Assembly: GCA_016781635.1 (NCBI GenBank) | Contig: JADDPY010000545.1 | Span: 3,706 to 13,375 of the forward strand | DNA: 9,670 nt | Origin: Rubrobacter sp. | Lineage (GTDB): Bacteria; Actinomycetota; Rubrobacteria; Rubrobacterales; Rubrobacteraceae | Direction of reading: 5' to 3' | Shown: piece by piece, positions 5,390 to 9,670 of the stretch | Position numbering within the stretch: the stretch's first letter is position 1 | Layout of the letters: each line of letters starts with the position of its first letter | Position numbers and translations under genes: made by a program | Notes under the pieces: generated by a model | The model's input: the letters and a program-made list of their open reading frames with translations, nothing else | The model's database searches: none | Told to the model about the DNA's origin: nothing

Positions 5390-7171
5390 TCAGCCACCAC
5401 CCAGGGACGGGATGATGAACGGGAGGAGGTAGGCCTGGATCATGGCGAGAATGCCCATCGCGGTAACGAGGATGATCGACCACTTGAACGTCATGCGGAA
5501 GATGTCCGGTTCGCGGCCCTCCTGGCCGATGGCCGAGGCCCCGACCGAGAGGTTCTGCGGGGAGATCATCTTCCCCATCACGCCGCCCGAGGAGTTTGTC
5601 GCCCCCGCGAGCGCCGGCTCGACGCCGACCTGCTGGGCCGTGATCGTCTGCATTGGCCCGAAAAGGGCGTTGGAGGAGGTGTCCGAACCGGAGAGCACCA
5701 CGCCGAGCCAGCCGATAAACGCCGAGAAGAACGGGAAGAGGAAGCCTGTCGCCGCGAACGCGAGGCCCAGGGTGGAGGTCATCCCCGAGTAGTTCATGAT
5801 GTAGGCGAGAGCCAGGATCATCATGATCGTGACGATGGCGAACTTGAGCTGGTTGAGCGTGCGGCCGTAGACCCGGAGCATCGTGGCGAATCCCGCTCCC
5901 ATCACGAGCCCGGCGACGATCGCCGAGAGGAGCACCACCGTGCCGGCCGCCGAGAGGATCTGCCACGTGTACACGGCCTCGTATGTCGAAGGCTCGGTGG
6001 TGATCGGCGGGACGCGCGTCACCAGCCCGTTCAGGCCTGGCCACGGGATCTCCACGTCCAGGCTGGAGAGGAGGCCTGTTATGTCGAGCGCCGTACCCTC
6101 GATCCCCGGCACGAGGGTCTGGATGCGGGAGATAACGACGAAGACGACGAGGATGATGTAGGGGAGGAAGCCCTGGAGGGTGCTCCCGGAGCCCGAGCCT
6201 CTCGGGTCGACGGAGGGGGAGCCCGCCGCGAACCCGCTCGTCGGGCCGGCTGCGGTCCTGCCGCCCGGGACGGACGGGGCAGCCCGGCCCGGCTCCTCGT
6301 CCGGCTCATCCTCGAAGCGCCACGTCGTTTGTGGCTGCCAGACCTGCAGGAGTATGTACAGGGCGGCCAGGGAAACCAGCGCCGCCAGCACGTCCACGAG
6401 GACCGGGCCGAGGAAGTTAGACGTGATGAACTGCGTGATAGCGAAGGTAAGGCCTGCGGTCAGGACGGCGGGGAGAACCTGCATCATCCCGCGCCAGCCG
6501 GCCATCACGTAGACCATGAAGCCGGGGATGATGATCGAGAAGATCGGGAGCTGACGCCCGATCATCGCCGAGAGCGCGTTCGTCGCCGTCCCCTCATCGC
6601 TGCCGACGATGGGGGCGACAAGGCCGCCCAGGGTCGTGACTGGCACCCCGAGGCTGCCGAACGCCACCGGGGCGGTGTTCGCGAGCAGGGCGATGGAGGC
6701 GGCGTAGAGCGGGTTGAACCCGAGCGACGCCATGATCGCCGCCGTGATCGCCACGGGCGCTCCGAAGCCCGCGATCCCCTCCAAGAGCGCGCCGAAAGAG
6801 AAGGCGATGATGAGCGCCTGTATGCGGCGGTCGGTGGTGAGCGCCGCCAGCGAGTTTCGCACGATGTCGAACTTGCCGGTCTCGACGGTCAGGTTGTGCA
6901 AAAAGAGTGCGTTTATGACGATCCAGACGATGGGCCAGAACCCGAACACCGCCCCCAATGCCGCGGCCGAGAGCGCGATGCCCAGGGGCATCCCGTAGAC
7001 GAGTAGGGCTACGAGAAAGGCCGATATGAGGCCACCGAGCGCGGCCCAGTGCGCCTTCGTGCGTAGCACCCCGAGCATCACGAGGATGACGGCGATCGGT
7101 ATCGCCGCGATGAGCGCCGAAACGAGTACGTTTCCCACGGGGGTGTAGTCGTGCGTGAACTGATCGAACAT
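5390..7171 (-). CDS. lldP: L-lactate permease family transporter (lactate/glycolate:H+ symport)
   Basis: This 593-residue polytopic inner-membrane protein is slightly longer than the ~550 typical of LldP/GlcA. Family signatures are the N-terminal VGNVLVSALIAAIPI segment (12-26), EGIAGFGAPVAI (131-142), LLANTAPVAFGSLGVPVTTL (162-181), GSDTSSNALFG (495-505) and NSSGGVMGKMISPQN (526-540). About 12-14 membrane spans are visible, the last at about 566-588. Between two spans, residues ~287-334 form an acidic then Pro/Gly/Ser-rich linker (EDEPDEEPGR followed by a low-complexity stretch) that probably adds the extra length as a flexible loop. Known members import L- and D-lactate and glycolate with protons. 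The neighbouring glycerate kinase and hydroxypyruvate isomerase make glycolate, glycerate or a related hydroxyacid credible here. The ATG at 7171 has an AGGG site six bases upstream. The gene is 98 bases downstream of the kinase gene on the same strand. Confidence 0.93.
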   Translation of the reverse strand: MFDQFTHDYTPVGNVLVSALIAAIPIAVILVMLGVLRTKAHWAALGGLISAFLVALLVYGMPLGIALSAAALGAVFGFWPIVWIVINALFLHNLTVETGKFDIVRNSLAALTTDRRIQALIIAFSFGALLEGIAGFGAPVAITAAIMASLGFNPLYAASIALLANTAPVAFGSLGVPVTTLGGLVAPIVGSDEGTATNALSAMIGRQLPIFSIIIPGFMVYVMAGWRGMMQVLPAVLTAGLTFAITQFITSNFLGPVLVDVLAALVSLAALYILLQVWQPQTTWRFEDEPDEEPGRAAPSVPGGRTAAGPTSGFAAGSPSVDPRGSGSGSTLQGFLPYIILVVFVVISRIQTLVPGIEGTALDITGLLSSLDVEIPWPGLNGLVTRVPPITTEPSTYEAVYTWQILSAAGTVVLLSAIVAGLVMGAGFATMLRVYGRTLNQLKFAIVTIMMILALAYIMNYSGMTSTLGLAFAATGFLFPFFSAFIGWLGVVLSGSDTSSNALFGPMQTITAQQVGVEPALAGATNSSGGVMGKMISPQNLSVGASAIGQEGREPDIFRMTFKWSIILVTAMGILAMIQAYLLPFIIPSLGGG

Positions 7172-7269
7172 TTACGGCCCTGCTTTCCTCTCTCGCATCT
7201 CCGGACCGCTTCCGAAGTTGGCCGGAAGAGTAATGTTTTGTAAGTCAATTACGCAAGTGCGGCGAAGTT
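7172..7269 (-). promoter_or_regulatory. Kinase-permease intergenic spacer with hairpin and AT-rich dyad
   Basis: These 98 bases hold an inverted repeat, CTTCCG-N8-CGGAAG (7209-7228). They also hold an AT-rich stretch with the dyad GTAA-GTCAA-TTAC (7240-7252), read on the minus strand as GTAATTGACTTAC. The latter includes TTGACT, a good -35 match, but no convincing -10 follows at 16-18 bases. The spacer is longer than others in the window, so the permease may have its own promoter or an attenuating hairpin in addition to read-through from the kinase gene. The dyad could be a regulator site. All of this is weak pattern evidence. Confidence 0.3.
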
Positions 7270-8571
7270 TTACTCCCCTTCCCCCCGGATCAGGGCAACG
7301 CGCAGGTCGTTGACGTTCGTCCCGGTCGGCCCCGTGACGACGAGCGCGTCCGCGGCCTTGAGGGCGTTGTAAGCGTCGTTCTCCGCGAGCGCCCCCCCGG
7401 GCTCGATGCCGCTCGCTCGGATGTCTTCGGCCGTCTTGCCCGAAACCAGACCGCCCGCGGCGTCCGTCGGGCCGTCGGTGCCGTCTGTGTCCACGGCGAA
7501 TGCTCCCCAGCCCCCGATCCCGTCGAGGTACGTGGCGAGGGCCAGGGCGAACTCCTGGTTCGGCCCACCGGTACCTTCCCCTCGCACCACGACCGTCGCC
7601 TCGCCCCCCGAGACGATGGCGCACGGAGGCATGAGCGGGTTGCCGCTCTCCAGAGCCTCCCGAACTATGGCGGCGTAGGTGAGGGCGACGTCGCGGGCGT
7701 CGCCGGTGAGGTAGGTCGAGAGCAGTAACGGATCGTAGCCGAGCTCTCGCGCCTTCTCCGTCGCGGCCACCGCCGAGAGCCGCCCGCCTCCGATCACGAG
7801 GTTCAGGACCCCCTCGAAGATCTCGTCGCCCGGTTTCGGAGTTTCTTCCGTCCCGTCGAGGCGCGCGTCCACGCTCTCGGGCGGCTCGATGCCGTACTCG
7901 CGGATGACGCGCTTCGCGTCCTCCAGGGTCGTCGGGTCCGGGGCGGTTAGACCGCTCGCGATGGAGGACGGCTCGTCGCCGACCACGTCCGAGAGGAGGA
8001 GCCCCGCGACGGTTCCCGGGGCGGCGCGGCGTACGAGCCCTCCGCCCTTCAGGGTCGAGACGTGCTTGCGCACGGTGTTGATCTCCTCTATAGCCGCCCC
8101 GCTCCTGAGGAGGGACTGCGTGAGCCCTTTCAGGTCCTCTAGCCCGATCTCCGGCGCCACGTCGGCGAGAAGAGCCGACGCTCCGCCCGAGACGAGTGCG
8201 AGGAGTAGGTCGCCCTCCCCCAGGGAATCCAACAGCTCTTCAACCCTCCGCGCCGCCTCGACCCCCCGCTCGTCGGGCTCGGGGTGCGAGGCGAAGAAGA
8301 CCTCCAGGTGTTCCAGGCCGCCCTCGTCGTTGCCGTCGTCTTTGGCGATCACGAGCCCACCCGCGAGCCCGTCGCCCAGCAACTCCTCGGCTGCCCCGGC
8401 CATCGCGACGGCGGCCTTGCCGACGGAGAGCACGAAGACCCTCTCCGGCTCGAAGACCTCGCCCCCGGCCTTCACGCGCCCCCCCTCGACAGAGAGGGTG
8501 CGCCTCACGGCCTCCTTCGGGTCGGCGGCTTCCAGCCCGGTCCGGAGTATTTCCCTGAGATCCTGCTCCAT
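7270..8571 (-). CDS. gckA: Glycerate 2-kinase, MOFRL/GckA type
   Basis: This kinase uses ATP to convert D-glycerate to 2-phosphoglycerate (some relatives act in hydroxypyruvate or tartrate routes). From ATG 8571 it has 433 residues, the usual length. Visible signatures are VGKAAVAMA (50-58) with K52, the LVSGGASALL loop (126-135), NTVRKHVSTLKGG (165-177), LSDVVGDEPSSIASG (193-207), and the C-terminal MOFRL part with SGGEATV (321-327), GGPNQEFALA (335-344), DTDGTDGPTDAAGG (361-374) and GPTGTNVNDL (414-423). All family blocks are intact. The open frame continues 53 codons upstream (to 8730), but that stretch is arginine-rich, unlike the family, and overlaps the divergent promoter region. The best Shine-Dalgarno match (GAGGGG) lies 15 bases before the ATG but six before an in-frame TTG at 8580, so a start three codons earlier is possible. 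It is probably co-transcribed with the permease gene. Confidence 0.93.
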   Translation of the reverse strand: MEQDLREILRTGLEAADPKEAVRRTLSVEGGRVKAGGEVFEPERVFVLSVGKAAVAMAGAAEELLGDGLAGGLVIAKDDGNDEGGLEHLEVFFASHPEPDERGVEAARRVEELLDSLGEGDLLLALVSGGASALLADVAPEIGLEDLKGLTQSLLRSGAAIEEINTVRKHVSTLKGGGLVRRAAPGTVAGLLLSDVVGDEPSSIASGLTAPDPTTLEDAKRVIREYGIEPPESVDARLDGTEETPKPGDEIFEGVLNLVIGGGRLSAVAATEKARELGYDPLLLSTYLTGDARDVALTYAAIVREALESGNPLMPPCAIVSGGEATVVVRGEGTGGPNQEFALALATYLDGIGGWGAFAVDTDGTDGPTDAAGGLVSGKTAEDIRASGIEPGGALAENDAYNALKAADALVVTGPTGTNVNDLRVALIRGEGE

Positions 8572-8747
8572 CGAAGCCAACACGGTCCCCTCGCTCGGAT
8601 GTTTTGCGGATGGTCCACATCGGGACCGACGGCCCCCAGGGTACCCCGCCACGAACTCCGCCCGCCACCCCAGTCTGCTACGGTCCCGCTGCGTATATGC
8701 TGGTGCGATGAGGAGAAGATAAAGAACCATACAGTGGGAGGAGGGCG
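8572..8747. promoter_or_regulatory. Divergent promoter region between kinase and isomerase genes
   Basis: The 176 bases separate two divergent starts, so promoters for both directions should lie here. Seen directly are a dyad GGTCC-acatcg-GGACC (8612-8627), a possible plus-strand -10 TATATG (8694-8699) without a good -35, and the isomerase ribosome site GGGAGGAGGG ending two to three bases before ATG 8748. GGTCC occurs again at 8584-8588 and 8682-8686. The shared region suggests joint control of kinase, permease and isomerase by one regulator, but no regulator gene is in view. Confidence 0.4.
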
Positions 8748-9563
8748 ATGAGGTTCAGCGTCAACGTCTCCATTTTGTTCAAGGAGGTCCCGTTCCTCGA
8801 ACGGTTCGCCCGTGTCACGGAGGCCGGCTTCGGCGCCGTCGAGTTCTGGTGGCCGGGCAACGACGAAGACCTCAACGAGGTCGCCAGAGCCGTAAGGGAT
8901 GCGGGGGTCTCCGTCGCGCTAATGAACTTCAGCGCCGGGGACATGGCGGCAGGGGACAGGGGCCTTGCGGGAGAACCGGACCGCAGCGAGGAGTTCCGCG
9001 AGAATGTGCCGGTCGCGCTGGAGTTAGCGCGCTCCGTGGGATGCCGCAGAATGAACGTACTCCTCGGGCACGAACTACCCAGGATGGAGCGTGAGGAACA
9101 ACTCACGCTCGCCCGGGAGAACGTCGGGTTCGCGGCGGACGAGGCTCGGGCTTCGGGGATCGAGGTGGTCGTCGAGGCCGTCAACACCTTCGAGAATGGT
9201 CCGTACCTCCTCCGCACGACCGGGCAAGCCGTCGAGTTCGTCCGGAGCGTCGGGCGCCCCAACCTGAGGATCCAGCACGACCTGTACCACATGCAGAGGA
9301 TGGAGGGTAACCTCGTCGCGAACCTGCGCGAGTACATGGGCGTTATCGGCCACGTCCAGATCGCCGACTCACCGGGGCGCGGGCAGCCCGGCACCGGTGA
9401 GATCCACTACGCTTACGTCCTCGCCGAGCTGGAAGCCCTCGGATACTCCGGTTACGTCGGCCTCGAATATAACCCGACGACCGGGACCACGGAAGAAAGC
9501 TTCGCCTGGCTCCCGAAGGATCTGCGAGACACCGAAGTCCCTGTCGAGGACTTGAGGTTGTGA
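8748..9563 (+). CDS. hyi: Hydroxypyruvate isomerase family TIM-barrel protein
   Basis: The protein is 271 residues with an AP-endonuclease-2-type (xylose isomerase-like) TIM barrel. It starts MRFSVNVSILF, as Hyi proteins do, followed by FGAVEFWWP (28-36). Metal and catalytic positions are present: E143 in VVVEAVN, D178 in QHDLYHMQ, H202/Q204 in GHVQIADSPGRGQPGTGEI, and E240 in GYVGLEYNP. The two glutamates correspond to the catalytic pair of Hyi/OtnI. Known reaction: hydroxypyruvate to tartronate semialdehyde (Hyi), or 2-oxo-tetronate isomerisation for the close relative OtnI. The neighbouring glycerate kinase makes Hyi the more likely reading, because tartronate semialdehyde can be reduced to glycerate. 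The reductase is not in the window. The start is fixed by GGGAGGAGGG just upstream. The gene is divergent from the kinase and convergent with the partial DoxX-like gene. Confidence 0.85.
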   Translation: MRFSVNVSILFKEVPFLERFARVTEAGFGAVEFWWPGNDEDLNEVARAVRDAGVSVALMNFSAGDMAAGDRGLAGEPDRSEEFRENVPVALELARSVGCRRMNVLLGHELPRMEREEQLTLARENVGFAADEARASGIEVVVEAVNTFENGPYLLRTTGQAVEFVRSVGRPNLRIQHDLYHMQRMEGNLVANLREYMGVIGHVQIADSPGRGQPGTGEIHYAYVLAELEALGYSGYVGLEYNPTTGTTEESFAWLPKDLRDTEVPVEDLRL

Positions 9564-9567
9564 ACCT

Positions 9568-9670
9568 CTAGATGGTGCTTGCCTGCCGTGCCCCGGACCT
9601 CGTCCGCCCGTCTTCCGGGGCACGCTCTATGCCGAGGGCGTTGTCCAGGGAGAACCGCCCCGGGCCCGCG
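9568..9670 (-). CDS. C-terminal fragment of a DoxX-like membrane protein
   Basis: On the minus strand the frame is open from the right edge to TAG at 9568-9570 (33 codons). It reads AGPGRFSLDNALGIE and then a polar tail (RAPEDGRTRSGARQ...). The GPGRFSLD motif is typical of the extreme C-terminus of DoxX-family proteins, where a Gly-x-Gly-x-x-SLD block follows the last membrane helix. The stop lies only four bases from the isomerase stop, a normal convergent arrangement. The gene runs off the window, so its membrane helices and start cannot be seen. The call rests on one short motif, and the DoxX label is tentative. Confidence 0.5.
   Translation of the reverse strand, partial: AGPGRFSLDNALGIERAPEDGRTRSGARQASTI
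9587..9624. terminator. Hairpin downstream of the isomerase gene
   Basis: CGTGCCCCGGA (9587-9597) and TCCGGGGCACG (9614-9624) are perfect inverted copies separated by a 16-base C/T-rich loop. The structure starts 24 bases after the isomerase stop and could end that transcript, but no T-run follows on either strand. It also lies within the polar tail of the convergent partial coding region, so its role is uncertain. Confidence 0.45.

Noticed and set aside
7172..7624. Minus-strand open frame ending right at the permease start
   Set aside because: It overlaps the MOFRL part of the glycerate kinase in another frame, and its translation is a low-complexity Arg/Gly shadow.

Overview
The window looks like chromosomal DNA from a high-GC actinobacterium, most likely Rubrobacter or a close relative. 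This is inferred from GC-rich third codon positions combined with free use of ATA and AGG codons, strong GGAGG-type ribosome binding sites, and a set of small membrane-protein families (SPW repeat, DUF4126, a DUF4383 relic) that often occur together in that group. No 16S gene or other marker is present, so the assignment is tentative. I see no tRNA, rRNA, CRISPR array, insertion sequence or phage gene.

Layout. (1) Positions 1-882, plus strand: the C-terminus of a YqcI/YcgG (GntA-like) haem N-hydroxylase family protein, overlapping by one base (TGATG) a DUF1989 / urea-carboxylase-associated protein. (2) Positions 915-4496, minus strand: a compact five-gene operon-like block. In transcription order it holds a family-2 glycosyltransferase, an SPW-type small membrane protein, a DUF4126 membrane protein, an alpha/beta hydrolase, and a short-chain dehydrogenase with a C-terminal membrane anchor. 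It converges on the DUF1989 gene with a 32-base gap. (3) Positions about 4500-5389: a decayed region. It carries a frameshifted, 3'-truncated DUF4383 membrane-protein relic (minus), an AT-rich palindromic island around 4950-5030, a frameshifted C-terminal relic of an EAL (c-di-GMP phosphodiesterase) domain (plus), and a perfect 15-bp hairpin. (4) Positions 5390-9563: a small carbon-acid module, with a lactate/glycolate permease and a MOFRL-type glycerate 2-kinase on the minus strand and a hydroxypyruvate-isomerase-family TIM barrel divergently on the plus strand. (5) Positions 9568-9670: the C-terminal end of what looks like a DoxX-type membrane protein on the minus strand, converging on the isomerase.

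How the genes may work together (inference). The permease could import lactate, glycolate or a related 2-hydroxyacid. Hydroxypyruvate isomerase would interconvert hydroxypyruvate and tartronate semialdehyde, and the kinase would phosphorylate glycerate to 2-phosphoglycerate for glycolysis. The connecting tartronate-semialdehyde reductase is not in the window. The YcgG-DUF1989 pair is the least characterised unit: both families have relatives acting on guanidino compounds, so a coupled N-hydroxylase plus deiminase/hydrolase step is conceivable but unproven. The five-gene block looks like an envelope- or stress-associated set with no assignable pathway.

I found no clear new system. The best leads are the YcgG-DUF1989 pair and the two gene relics in the 4.5-5.4 kb gap.
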